Below are positions 52,637 through 60,018 of a stretch of DNA of 64,000 bases, piece after piece. Every line of letters begins with the position of its first letter. Within the stretch, counting starts at the first letter, position 1. The notes under the pieces were generated by a model. That model was not told the DNA's origin and made no database searches. It worked only from the letters and a program-made list of their open reading frames with translations. The DNA is taken from assembly GCF_026314295.1 (NCBI RefSeq), contig NZ_CP111108.1, positions 620,001 to 684,000 on the forward strand. The letters are read 5' to 3'. The translations under genes and the position numbers were made by a program. This DNA is from Caproicibacterium sp. BJN0003. GTDB taxonomy: Bacteria > Bacillota > Clostridia > Oscillospirales > Acutalibacteraceae.

Positions 52637-52913
52637 GTGAGTACAGCTGCACAACGGCAATTATTGGTCGAAAAGTTTCTAACTGTTATTCCCCGGCAAG
52701 TGTGCATATTGTCGAAAGACTTGTGGAGAATTTTAAAGTCGGCCCCAAAAGCAGTGAAGATTTTTGGATCAATATGGGCGAAAAATATATTCTCATCCGG
52801 GACTTTTGCCGTACGCAGTGAAAGAAGTGAATATCTTGGTGTGTTCGAAGTGACTCAGAATATCAGACATATTTAGGAGATCAAAGAAGAAAAGCGTCTG
52901 GTTTCAGAGTGAC
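52637..52913 (+). pseudogene. Decayed DUF438/PAS-domain gene remnant
   Basis: Three short frames together spell the end of a PAS domain of the DUF438-associated type. From 52655, I-I-G-R-K-V-S-N-C-Y-S-P-A-S-V-H-I-V and F-W-I-N-M-G-E-K-Y-I are read in one frame. After about 52800 the text continues one frame over as F-A-V-R-S-E-R-S-E-Y-L-G-V-F-E-V-T-Q-N-I, then meets a TAG where Gln is expected, followed by E-E-K-R-L-V-S-E. So there is a frameshift and a nonsense change. The N-terminal part is missing. A GTG with a perfect ribosome site at 52637 opens a third frame across it, yielding 79 meaningless residues. Confidence 0.75.
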
Positions 52914-52941
52914 CGAAGAATTAAAAAAGGTGGTTCAGAGG

Positions 52942-53286
52942 ATGGAAACACATTATTTAAAAAATATTGAATTTGAGAATGTACTGGAGTTGCCCTCGCT
53001 GGTGGAATACCAGCAGGGACAAGTTGTGAGCCGAACTTTTGTACAAAACAAAGTTGTGAGTATTACCCTGTTCGCATTTGATGAAGGGGAAGAAATAAGT
53101 TCCCATTCTTCAGACGGAGACGCAATGTTGATGATCCTTGAAGGTGCCGCACGTATTACAATTGGGAATCAGGAGTTTTCACTTAACAAAGGAAAGACGA
53201 TTGTGATGCCCGCGGGAATCCCTCATGCTGTGGCGGCGGATGGAAAGTTCAAGATGCTGCTAACAGTTGTATTTCCTCAGCCGTAA
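52942..53286 (+). CDS. Small cupin-domain protein
   Basis: The 114-residue protein is a single cupin barrel with F-D-E-G-E-E-I-S-S-H-S-S-D-G-D-A-M-L and the second motif P-A-G-I-P-H-A-V. Histidines in both motifs suggest metal binding. Small cupins of this kind often accompany redox-stress regulators; the function is not known. ATG at 52942 after AAAGGTGG is preferred; a GTG 11 codons earlier sits within the decayed PAS gene. The ferredoxin gene follows 46 bp later. Confidence 0.85.
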   Translation: METHYLKNIEFENVLELPSLVEYQQGQVVSRTFVQNKVVSITLFAFDEGEEISSHSSDGDAMLMILEGAARITIGNQEFSLNKGKTIVMPAGIPHAVAADGKFKMLLTVVFPQP

Positions 53287-53332
53287 ACATTTTTATGTTG
53301 ATTATATTATGCTCGGAAAGGAGGGGAATTTT

Positions 53333-53521
53333 ATGAAAGCAAAACTGGACAGAAGTGGCTGTATTTCCTGTGGACTCTGCGCAGAAACATGTCCTGAAGT
53401 TTTTCGCATTGCCAATGATGGAGTAGCTGAAGTTTATCAGGAAGATGTCCCAGCAGGGATAGAAGACAAAGCAGTTGAAGCACAGGAAGGATGCCCTGTT
53501 TCGGTCATTACGGTCGAATAA
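53333..53521 (+). CDS. Small single-cluster 4Fe-4S ferredoxin
   Basis: This 62-residue acidic protein has C-I-S-C-G-L-C-A-E-T-C-P for three cluster ligands and the distant fourth Cys in E-G-C-P-V-S-V-I. The pattern is that of monocluster ferredoxins of the Thermotoga/Clostridium type, soluble low-potential electron carriers. The ATG follows GGAAAGGAGGGG, a very strong ribosome site. It may be co-transcribed with the cupin gene and ends at a terminator. Confidence 0.93.
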   Translation: MKAKLDRSGCISCGLCAETCPEVFRIANDGVAEVYQEDVPAGIEDKAVEAQEGCPVSVITVE

Positions 53522-53535
53522 TCATTTTTCACTGA

Positions 53536-53586
53536 ATAAAAAAGCAAGTGGTGGCCTCTAAAAAGAGAGTCATCGCTTGCTTTTTT
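53536..53586 (+). terminator. Terminator after the ferredoxin gene
   Basis: AAAAAAGCAAG pairs with CTTGCTTTTTT, with an imperfect inner stem including G-U pairs, then Ts. Confidence 0.85.
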
Positions 53587-53790
53587 AAGTTTCACTGTTC
53601 CTTAGGTAGATAACATTTTTTAATCGAACGCTTTTGTTGAAAAAGATAGACTGCCAGCTGTTTTTACAAAAAGTTTTAGTAACGGCTAGAGACCTATTTT
53701 CGATCATACTCCCTTAGCAGGGGAAACAAAAATCCAGGTACAAAGCCATTTGCTGCAATAATAGTGGGAATAGGGTGGGAATAGAATAAA
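53587..53790. other. Region between ferredoxin terminator and integrase: possible attachment-site area
   Basis: No gene. A tandem direct repeat GTGGGAATAG (53764-53773 and 53775-53784) lies directly downstream of the integrase stop and could be an arm-type binding site. No attachment core can be proven because the other end of any element is not visible. Confidence 0.35.
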
Positions 53791-54838
53791 TTAAATCTGG
53801 TTTGCAGCTTCTATTTTGGACTGTAAAGATAGGCGATTATAGTTATCAATCGCTGTTTTATATTGTGCGTGACCGCCCATAGCAGCGATCAGTGCAGGGT
53901 GTACTTTGTGTTCTGCAAGCAGGGTAAAGTAGGTGTGCCTGCATGTTTGAGGCGGTAATTTGCGAATTTCGAGCCGGGAGATGGTGTCCCAATATTCAGA
54001 ATAGAATGTGTCAAGATTTTTTTCAATGAGTCTTTCTTTTCCCATAAGGTAAAATTTTTGTACGATAGGAAATATAAAATCATTGATTGGAATTTCTCTG
54101 TCACGGCCGGCGGAAGTTTTCTCGCCGCCTACCATATAGCGTTTGTCTAAATAGACATGATCCTTTTTAATTCCAAATAGTTCGCCGACTCGCATTCCGG
54201 TATAGATCATAATTAAGATGTATCCGGAGAAGTCATGGGCAACGGCTTTTCCCTCCGGGCATTGACCATTATAATCGTCCCAGAATTTTGCAATATCCTT
54301 TTCGGAGAATGTTTGACGCTTTGCAGTAGGAGCGTCGGGCAATTCAATGTACTCGGATTTATTAGAAGATTCAATTTCGGATTTTATGGCAATCTCATAC
54401 AGATGGGAAAATAAGACTTTGATATCTCGTGCCGGATAATAGGATTGAGTGGTAGCATCGATGATGTCCTGCATCGACTTTACAGTGAGATCCGATATCT
54501 TTGTGAGCTGCATTTGCTCGATCTTATTCCATGCAAATTTCATCTTGTCTTTTTGCGATTGGCTGAGCTTATCATATTTTTTAGTAGCTTGATATTCCTT
54601 GTACAGATCAAAGAGGGTCATCGATTTTTTATGATCGGTGGTATGCTTTAATTTTTGGATGGCGAGTATCGCATCTTTTTTCTTTTTGCAGGTAATGGTT
54701 TTCCTTTGCTTTTTCGAAATTCCATTTTCTTTGTAATAACCGATTACGACTTCCGCTTTATAGTTCCCATTAGGAAGCTTATAAACAGTTCCGGTGCCGT
54801 TTCCTCGTTTCTTTACATTGTGCTCAATATTTAGAATT
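53791..54838 (-). pseudogene. Tyrosine integrase, C-terminal part (split by IS30 element)
   Basis: About 348 residues of a phage/ICE-type tyrosine recombinase are intact here. It has an N-terminal arm-binding segment (R-G-N-G-T-G-T-V-Y-K-L-P-N-G), a SAM-like core-binding domain and a catalytic domain with Y-T-G-M-R-V-G-E-L, T-C-R-H-T-Y-F-T, a G-G-H box and the nucleophile Tyr in A-I-D-N-Y-N-R. The frame runs on into the insertion sequence, so any ATG there is spurious. The missing first 24 codons lie beyond the IS at 56069-56140. Removing the IS and one copy of the 13-bp duplication restores a 372-residue protein. Confidence 0.9.
54826..54838. repeat. Target-site duplication, left copy
   Basis: AATATTTAGAATT, repeated at 56057-56069, borders the IS. 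It belongs to the integrase coding sequence. Confidence 0.88.
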
Positions 54839-56056
54839 GGTCGGTTGTAAAATGAAGTTGGACACTTGAACAGAAAAATCCACAGTGATTTTCCTACATG
54901 GTAGAATGGAGTTATCACACACTCAAACTGCCAGAGGAGGACAATCACTATGGACTGCCCAGATTATATCACAGTGGAGCCAGAACGCAAGCCGGGACAG
55001 CATTTACAGCGAGAAGATAGAGGCGCAATTGAGCGGCTGCGCCGCCTTGGCTACTCAAATCGTGCAATCGCCAGAGAGCTTAACTGCTCACCAAGCACTG
55101 TAGGAAACGAGCTGCGTCGGGGCACACCGCCCCGCAAGAGCAACAAAGGCCGAGTGCCGGGCTATTCCGCAAAGCGAGGACAGGCGGTGTACAGGTCAAA
55201 CAGGAGCCGGTGCCATAAGCCCCATAAGGTGGATAGCTGCACTGCTTTCATCGACTGGGTCGTGCAGCGGGTCAGAGAGCATCGCTGGTCTTTGGATGCC
55301 TGCGTGGGTTATGCAAGGCTTCACATGTTATTCAAGGAAAATGAGATGATGAGCACTAAGACTCTCTACAACGAACTGTGGGCTGGAGGCTTGTCATTAT
55401 CTCTGTTTGAGGTGCCGGATGCCCTGAAACGCCGTAACACCAGAGGAAAGAGCCGAATCAACAAGCGTCCCAAGGGTCGTAGTATTGAGGAACGTCCCGA
55501 TGAGGTCACTGCCCGTACTGTGCCGGGTCACTGGGAAGCCGATACTGTCGTTGGCCTACGAAACGGCAAAGAAGCGGTTGTATTTACTCTCGTTGAAAGA
55601 GTGACTGACAACTACATTGCCATGCAGATTGCCGGAAAGACCAGCGAGGATGTACAAGCCGCTATGCAGGCGCTTCACGCCGAGTTTGGCGACCATTTCA
55701 GCAGTGTTTTCAAAACCATCACTGCCGATAACGGCTCAGAGTTTGAGAACTTCGCTCAGACTGAACAGTGGGGCACAATGGTTTACTTTACACATCCGTA
55801 TTCGTCATGGGAGCGCCCTGTAAACGAGCGCCACAATGGCCTGCTGCGGGACTTCATTCCCAAGGGAACCTCCATTGAAAAGTTCTCCCCGGCGCAGGTC
55901 CTGACCTTTGCTGACGAGCTAAATGGGCGCCCACGCAGGCGGCTTGGATACCAGACACCGGAGGAGCTTTTTGATGCTTTCTTGGACGGCGTCTACGCTG
56001 CATGAACCCTCGCTACCATTCTACCGGGGGTGTCCAACTTGCACTTGCAATTTACG
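54839..56056 (+). mobile_element. IS30-family insertion sequence, 1218 bp
   Basis: The ends are imperfect inverted repeats of about 27 bp. The best part, AAGTTGGACAC (54855-54865) and GTGTCCAACTT (56030-56040), lies exactly 16 bases inside each edge, which fixes the borders. One transposase gene fills the element. It is flanked by a 13-bp direct repeat and interrupts the integrase gene. Confidence 0.92.
54950..56005 (+). CDS. IS30-family transposase
   Basis: The 351-residue DDE transposase has an N-terminal helix-turn-helix (about 20-60; L-G-Y-S-N-R-A-I-A-R-E-L-N-C-S-P-S-T-V) and catalytic acids in G-H-W-E-A-D-T-V, T-A-D-N-G-S-E-F and R-P-V-N-E-R-H-N-G-L-L-R, the spacing of the IS30 family. 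The start follows AGAGGAGGAC. It is uninterrupted, so the element may still be active. The base composition is higher in GC than the flanking integrase. Confidence 0.96.
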   Translation: MDCPDYITVEPERKPGQHLQREDRGAIERLRRLGYSNRAIARELNCSPSTVGNELRRGTPPRKSNKGRVPGYSAKRGQAVYRSNRSRCHKPHKVDSCTAFIDWVVQRVREHRWSLDACVGYARLHMLFKENEMMSTKTLYNELWAGGLSLSLFEVPDALKRRNTRGKSRINKRPKGRSIEERPDEVTARTVPGHWEADTVVGLRNGKEAVVFTLVERVTDNYIAMQIAGKTSEDVQAAMQALHAEFGDHFSSVFKTITADNGSEFENFAQTEQWGTMVYFTHPYSSWERPVNERHNGLLRDFIPKGTSIEKFSPAQVLTFADELNGRPRRRLGYQTPEELFDAFLDGVYAA

Positions 56057-56140
56057 AATATTTAGAATTCGTTTTTTACCGCAAAAAGGGCAAAAGGTCC
56101 AGTCGTCGGATAGAATTTGATTGCAGTTGCTACAGCGCAT
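56045..56140 (-). pseudogene. Tyrosine integrase, N-terminal zinc-ribbon fragment
   Basis: From the ATG at 56140 (ribosome site AAGGTGAT) the frame reads M-R-C-S-N-C-N-Q-I-L-S-D-D-W-T-F-C-P-F-C-G-K-K-R-I-L-N-I before entering the IS. Two C-x2-C pairs make a zinc ribbon. The frame continues in register with the C-terminal part beyond the IS, proving it is the amino end of the same gene. Alone it is not functional. Confidence 0.85.
56057..56069. repeat. Target-site duplication, right copy
   Basis: Second copy of AATATTTAGAATT next to the right end of the IS. Confidence 0.88.
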
Positions 56141-56302
56141 AGTATCACCTTATGAAATAAAGATTGTTAATTAATAACAAGATATAATTTTGTTTAGTAT
56201 AAACTCTTTTTAAAAAAATGAAAAGATGTGTTTGTAAAACCGCAGAAATCGGGACTTAATTATGTTTAAAATAAGTTATTTTTCTAAAAATGAACAGTCA
56301 CG

Positions 56303-56418
56303 TTGCGAATTACAGAATATATGGTATAATTAAAGTACATTTAATCGAGATATAAATAATAATGGCAATGAAGCCATCCGCCGCAGAAATTTTTGTTTTT
56401 GCGGCGGATGGCTTTTTT
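56303..56418 (+). promoter_or_regulatory. amtB promoter and leader with terminator/antiterminator
   Basis: TTGCGA (56303-56308) and TATAAT (56325-56330), 16 bp apart, start a short leader. A 13-bp perfect stem GCCATCCGCCGCA / TGCGGCGGATGGC (56373-56385 with 56400-56412) followed by seven Ts is a strong terminator ahead of the gene. Its 5' arm overlaps a small hairpin ATGGC-AATGAA-GCCAT (56362-56377). The hexaloop has A at position 1 and G at position 4, the hallmark of RNA hairpins bound by ANTAR-domain antiterminators. The two structures exclude each other. Confidence 0.7.
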
Positions 56419-56443
56419 TATTTTAAATATTGGAGGATTTTGG

Positions 56444-57691
56444 ATGAATGGTATCAATTCGGGTGACATCGCGTGGATGCTGACTTCTTCAGCGTTGGTT
56501 TTAATTATGACCCCAGGGCTTGCTTTCTTTTACGGCGGCATGGTAAAAAAGAAAAACACCGTCAATACGATGATGTCTTCCGTATTTGTAATGGGACTGG
56601 CATCCCTTTTGTGGGTTCTGATCGGTTTTTCATTGGCTTTCAGCGGCGGAAAAGATGGTTTGATTGGAAACCTCAATTGGTTTTGCCTGAATCACACAGA
56701 AGAAACGGCGGATTCCGCTTATCCGCCAACCATATTATGCTTCGCAATTTTTCAAATGATGTTCGCCATCATTACACCAGCTCTAGTTACCGGTGCTATC
56801 GTGGAGCGGATGCGTTTTTCAGCGCTTTTTATCTTTATCGCTGTGTGGTCGATTATTGTATATTATCCGATGGCTCACATGGTGTGGGGAGGCGGTTTGC
56901 TTCAGCAGCTTGGGGCGATCGATTTTGCAGGCGGCGATGTTGTACATATCAGTTCCGGTGTCAGTGCGCTTGTGGCAGCTCTCGTCATTGGGAAAAGGAA
57001 AAGTTACGGGAAAGGTTCTTGTCAGCCGCATAATGTTCCCTTTGTGCTTCTTGGTGCGTCGCTGCTGTGGTTCGGTTGGTTCGGGTTTAACGCGGGCAGC
57101 GCGGGCGCGGCAAATGCGCTTGCAATTCACGCTTTCATGACTACAAATACGGCGGCCGCTGCGGCCATGCTTTCCTGGATGCTAATTGAAAAGATTCGGA
57201 GCGGAAAACCGACGCTCGTCGGTGCCAGCACGGGGCTTGTTCTCGGGCTTGTGTCCATCACGCCCGGTGCGGGATATGTTCCGATCTGGTCATCTATTAT
57301 AATTGGTGCGCTGGTAAGTCCCATCTGCTATTTCTTCATCACGGTCGTGAAACCCAAATTTGGGTATGATGATTCACTAGATGCATTTGGCTGCCATGGG
57401 ATAGGCGGAATCTGGGGAGGCATTGCCACCGGCATTTTTGCAACCAGGGGAGTCACTGATCTCGTCGGTAATTATGATGGCCTTATCTATGGACAATGGC
57501 AGCTGTTTGTTCGTCAGCTGATTGCAGTCGGAGTCACCGTTGCCGTCGCTGTCGTTGGAACTTTGATTGCATTGGGAGTAGCCAAACTCTGTGTACGGAA
57601 TCTTCGAGTTTCCGACGAGGATGAAGCTATTGGTCTGGATATGTCGGAGCACGGGGAATCTGCTTATTCGTTACTCGATGACAAGGACTAA
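56444..57691 (+). CDS. amtB: Ammonium transporter AmtB
   Basis: The 415-residue protein has eleven predicted membrane helices and the Amt signatures: P-G-L-A-F-F-Y-G-G-M-V-K-K-K-N, H-M-V-W-G-G-G, V-H-I-S-S-G-V-S-A-L, F-G-W-F-G-F-N-A-G-S-A-G and D-A-F-G-C-H-G-I-G-G-I-W-G-G, which include the conserved pore histidine pair. It conducts ammonium or ammonia across the membrane. ATG at 56444 follows TTGGAGGAT. No GlnK/PII gene follows; the gene is alone between a leader terminator and a downstream terminator. The leader suggests nitrogen-responsive transcription antitermination. Confidence 0.96.
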   Translation: MNGINSGDIAWMLTSSALVLIMTPGLAFFYGGMVKKKNTVNTMMSSVFVMGLASLLWVLIGFSLAFSGGKDGLIGNLNWFCLNHTEETADSAYPPTILCFAIFQMMFAIITPALVTGAIVERMRFSALFIFIAVWSIIVYYPMAHMVWGGGLLQQLGAIDFAGGDVVHISSGVSALVAALVIGKRKSYGKGSCQPHNVPFVLLGASLLWFGWFGFNAGSAGAANALAIHAFMTTNTAAAAAMLSWMLIEKIRSGKPTLVGASTGLVLGLVSITPGAGYVPIWSSIIIGALVSPICYFFITVVKPKFGYDDSLDAFGCHGIGGIWGGIATGIFATRGVTDLVGNYDGLIYGQWQLFVRQLIAVGVTVAVAVVGTLIALGVAKLCVRNLRVSDEDEAIGLDMSEHGESAYSLLDDKD

Positions 57692-57742
57692 ACTTTGTTT
57701 TTAGAGCTCATGTTTGATGGAATGATTGCAGTTACTACAACA

Positions 57743-57796
57743 TAAAATGCCACCTTGCTCGGCTAAATTAAGAGTCGGGTAAGGTGGCATTATTTA
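57743..57796 (+). terminator. Terminator after amtB
   Basis: AAATGCCACCTT pairs with AAGGTGGCATT with an inner CTCGGCT / AGTCGGG partial stem; the T-run (TTATTT) is short. Confidence 0.8.
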
Positions 57797-58061
57797 TATC
57801 TTAATCATTAAGATGCTGAATTATGTAACCTGCTTCTGCCTGGGTAAATTTTCTTCGATCAATTTTTATTATTCAAGCTTTCTAAAAGTTCCATTTCTTT
57901 TTGCTGATTTTTAAAATGTAGAAACCTTAGATATTGTGATCAGGTATTGGAAAGCAAAAAGCTGTGAGTACCAAAATGGTACTTGCGGTTCTATGCTCTC
58001 CATTAGTGGGGTAACTCTTTCGATTTGCTAATTAGGAAATCATCCATCACCCCTTTTGTCG
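57797..58061. other. Intergenic, no gene seen
   Basis: Only a small perfect hairpin AGTACC-AAAAT-GGTACT (57967-57983) stands out. It may belong to the 3' end of the minus-strand lipoprotein transcript. Confidence 0.4.
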
Positions 58062-58529
58062 TTATTTTTGCTTTTCGAGCTTAATCGTTGTAGTCGTTCC
58101 CATTGCGGAGGCTTCATAGCTTAACACGCCATTTTGGTATGTTATGGTTTTAGTATCATCACCCGACGCGAGTATGGCGCTTTTAGTTTTGCTATGGTCA
58201 TTCTTTGAATCCCATTTATATGGTTCGTCAGCAACAGTCGGAGCAACAAAAGTTCCAGCCCAATAAAGTGATTTTGTGTCGCCGTTATCACTTACCCAAT
58301 AAATTTCAATCGTATCGCCACTAATTGTCGCAGCTTGGTAGGAGCTATCCGATTTACTGTTTGTTTGTTTCCAATTGCCCGTCAGGTCAGGTGCTTGGAT
58401 TTTTTTGCTTTCGACTGAGCTTACTTGTGTACTGTCGGTGTTATGTGAGTTTGTAGACGTGGAGCCACACCCAGGAAGCACAGTGATGAGCAGAGCCGCG
58501 CAAAGGGTAATGATTGCAAGTTTTTTCAT
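58062..58529 (-). CDS. Small lipoprotein of unknown function
   Basis: The 155 residues begin with a lipoprotein signal (M-K-K-L-A-I-I-T-L-C-A-A-L-L and lipobox V-L-P-G-C), a Ser/Thr tether, and a globular part rich in Ser, Thr and Lys. That part has a L-T-G-N-W-K-Q-T start, I-S-G-D-T-I-E-I-Y-W-V and S-K-T-I-x-Y-Q-N-G-like strands. The pattern looks like a lipocalin-like or beta-sandwich domain found in small secreted proteins of clostridial mobile elements. No enzymatic motif is visible. The ATG follows TAGGAGTG. Confidence 0.78.
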   Translation of the reverse strand: MKKLAIITLCAALLITVLPGCGSTSTNSHNTDSTQVSSVESKKIQAPDLTGNWKQTNSKSDSSYQAATISGDTIEIYWVSDNGDTKSLYWAGTFVAPTVADEPYKWDSKNDHSKTKSAILASGDDTKTITYQNGVLSYEASAMGTTTTIKLEKQK

Positions 58530-58658
58530 TTTTGTTACACTCCTAAATAGTATTTTTGAGTTTAGCGTCTTTTTCTATACGCTTCATAATATGACATGTA
58601 ATTTTCGCGAGGGCTTTTACTATGTTGTTCAATGATATAAATTTTTCAGAAACTATTT

Positions 58659-58778
58659 TTATGGGGATACCTTAGCTGCAGTGCTTGCAGTTTTTGAAGA
58701 ATCGGACGAACTTCCACACCCGGAGCATATACATACATCCATTGTTGCGGCCATCAATATGGCCAAAATCTTTTTCAT
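58659..58778 (-). CDS. Truncated lipoprotein leader, 39 residues
   Basis: After AGGAGGAAATTTT an ATG opens a lipoprotein signal with lipobox I-C-S-G-C, a Ser-rich tether S-S-S-D-S-S-K-T-A-S-T-A-A-K, and then a stop. The mature part would be about 18 residues, far too short for a usual lipoprotein. It is either the remnant of a larger gene or a lipopeptide. It lies upstream of, and in the same direction as, the other lipoprotein. Confidence 0.6.
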   Translation of the reverse strand: MKKILAILMAATMDVCICSGCGSSSDSSKTASTAAKVSP

Positions 58779-59018
58779 AAAATTTCCTCCTAAACTAATA
58801 TAAAAGTACATGCCAAAAACTAATATATACCAATATATTCCAAAGTTCAATATATTAATCCTAATTATTATATTGCTATGCTAGTCATGTCCCATTTTTG
58901 GGACATGAGATTTAAAAAAGCATATTTATTATATTTTTATAGTTGATTTGCGCGAATGTATGTTCTATAATAAAAAAGCTACCGAAACAAATGTGCGGAC
59001 TCTTGGAGATGGAAATAC
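58779..59018. other. Intergenic with perfect 8-bp inverted repeat
   Basis: CATGTCCC-ATTTTT-GGGACATG (58886-58907) is a perfect dyad with no T-run and may be an operator. The neighbouring 58795-58880 is very AT-rich and could hold promoters in both directions. No gene is seen apart from the small open frame at 59019. Confidence 0.45.
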
Positions 59019-59129
59019 ATGGAAGATCAAATTTATCAAAATGATATTATTCGAATGGTACAGAAAATTGATGATCCTATAAAGTTAAAGAGAATATTAG
59101 ATCTAGTTTCCTATTTGTTTCACAAATAA
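59019..59129 (+). CDS. Small conserved-looking helical protein, 36 residues
   Basis: The frame reads M-E-D-Q-I-Y-Q-N-D-I-I-R-M-V-Q-K-I-D-D-P-I-K-L-K-R-I-L-D-L-V-S-Y-L-F-H-K. It is an amphipathic helix pair with a D-D-P turn. Similar tiny proteins accompany XRE repressors in clostridial phages and ICEs. TTGGAGATGG precedes the ATG. It ends 12 bp from the convergent repressor gene. Function unknown. Confidence 0.55.
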   Translation: MEDQIYQNDIIRMVQKIDDPIKLKRILDLVSYLFHK

Positions 59130-59141
59130 AAAAGCGCCGAC

Positions 59142-59525
59142 TTAATTGTCGGCGTTTTCTTTTTTATTAGGAAGATTCTTGCGTACTTCTTCAATTATTT
59201 TATATAATGTTTCCCATTGGGAATCATCCAACTTGGCGAAGGCTTTAAAAACGGCCTTCGCCGTTTCATTTTCTCCTGACATGATTCGGTCGAATACAGC
59301 AGTAGTTGCCATATCGTCATCAAGAAACATATCACCGACACCATCGACTAACCATGCGTGGGAGACGTTAAATTCCCGGCAAATAGATAAAGCCATCTGC
59401 TCAGTAATATTGCGAGTTCCCTTTTCTAATTTGGATACGCCACCTCCGGTAATTCCTAAACGTTTGGCAAATTCATCTTGTGTAAGGCACAGTGCCCTGC
59501 GCAATTCTTTTATACGTTCGTTCAT
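59142..59525 (-). CDS. XRE-family repressor of a mobile element
   Basis: The 127-residue protein has an N-terminal helix-turn-helix (L-C-L-T-Q-D-E-F-A-K-R-L-G-I-T-G-G-G-V-S-K-L-E-K-G) and a segment H-A-W-L-V-D-G-V-G-D-M-F, typical of prophage and ICE repressors, followed by a short acidic C-terminus. The start follows CAGGAGGTG. It is divergent from a row of small plus-strand genes; the intergenic region contains a strong promoter and repeated GTACT-type sites that it likely occupies. Confidence 0.9.
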   Translation of the reverse strand: MNERIKELRRALCLTQDEFAKRLGITGGGVSKLEKGTRNITEQMALSICREFNVSHAWLVDGVGDMFLDDDMATTAVFDRIMSGENETAKAVFKAFAKLDDSQWETLYKIIEEVRKNLPNKKENADN

Positions 59526-59643
59526 GTTTTCACCTCCTGTACTTATAATAGCATAAAATTGTACTAAGTCAAGAAAAAAGTATTGACTTTTTGAACTAAG
59601 TACTGTATTATTTGTACAGAGGACAGAAAAGAGGTGACAAAGT
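59526..59643. promoter_or_regulatory. Divergent operator/promoter of the mobile-element repressor
   Basis: TTGACT (59583-59588) and TATTAT (59606-59611) with a 17-bp spacer drive the plus-strand genes. GTACTAAGT and GAACTAAGT direct repeats, plus TGTACTTATAAT and TTGTACAG half-sites, are spread across the region and resemble multiple repressor sites. Confidence 0.7.
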
Positions 59644-59805
59644 ATGACAAATCAATCAATTAAAGAACTTTCGGCAGAAGCGTTTACCAAACTTTCGGCG
59701 GCCGGTAAGAATTACATAGAGGGCTATATGCGTGGGTATCTTATGGCTCATCAGGCAGATACAAAGATTAATTGTAATCCGGAGCCGGAACGAAAGTCCG
59801 CATGA
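59644..59805 (+). CDS. Small early gene of the mobile element, 53 residues
   Basis: The protein starts M-T-N-Q-S-I-K-E-L-S-A-E-A-F and contains a helix A-G-K-N-Y-I-E-G-Y-M-R-G-Y-L-M-A. AGAGGTGAC precedes the ATG. It is the first gene behind the repressor-controlled promoter, in the place where phages and ICEs encode Cro-like or accessory proteins, but no helix-turn-helix is visible. Function unknown. Confidence 0.7.
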   Translation: MTNQSIKELSAEAFTKLSAAGKNYIEGYMRGYLMAHQADTKINCNPEPERKSA

Positions 59806-59837
59806 CCGCGAACCATTAAAAAGAAAAGGAAGTGAAA

Positions 59838-60005
59838 ATGATGGCAAAAAATGAAATCAAACTTGATCTTGTGATCACGAACACTGATGACATTCTTGCA
59901 TATGCAAAACGTCTGGATGAAATTTCTAAGGAACTCACAGCGATTGCCTATAAGCTGCAGGCAAAGCTTGGAGCAAAAGAAGAGCAGCCAAAGGTGGGGG
60001 CCTAA
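59838..60005 (+). CDS. Small hypothetical protein, 55 residues
   Basis: It starts M-M-A-K-N-E-I-K-L-D-L-V-I-T-N-T-D-D-I-L and continues as one heptad-like helix ending in charged residues. AAAAGGAAGTG precedes the double ATG. It is in series with the preceding small gene. The helix pattern (A-Y-A-K-R-L-D-E-I-S-K-E-L) suggests a coiled-coil or dimer. No family recognised. Confidence 0.7.
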   Translation: MMAKNEIKLDLVITNTDDILAYAKRLDEISKELTAIAYKLQAKLGAKEEQPKVGA

Positions 60006-60018
60006 GGCTGCTAGTCAA

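Noticed and set aside
52637-52876. An intact 79-residue gene with an excellent ribosome site
   Set aside because: Its sequence is an out-of-frame reading of a PAS domain whose true frames are visible and broken.
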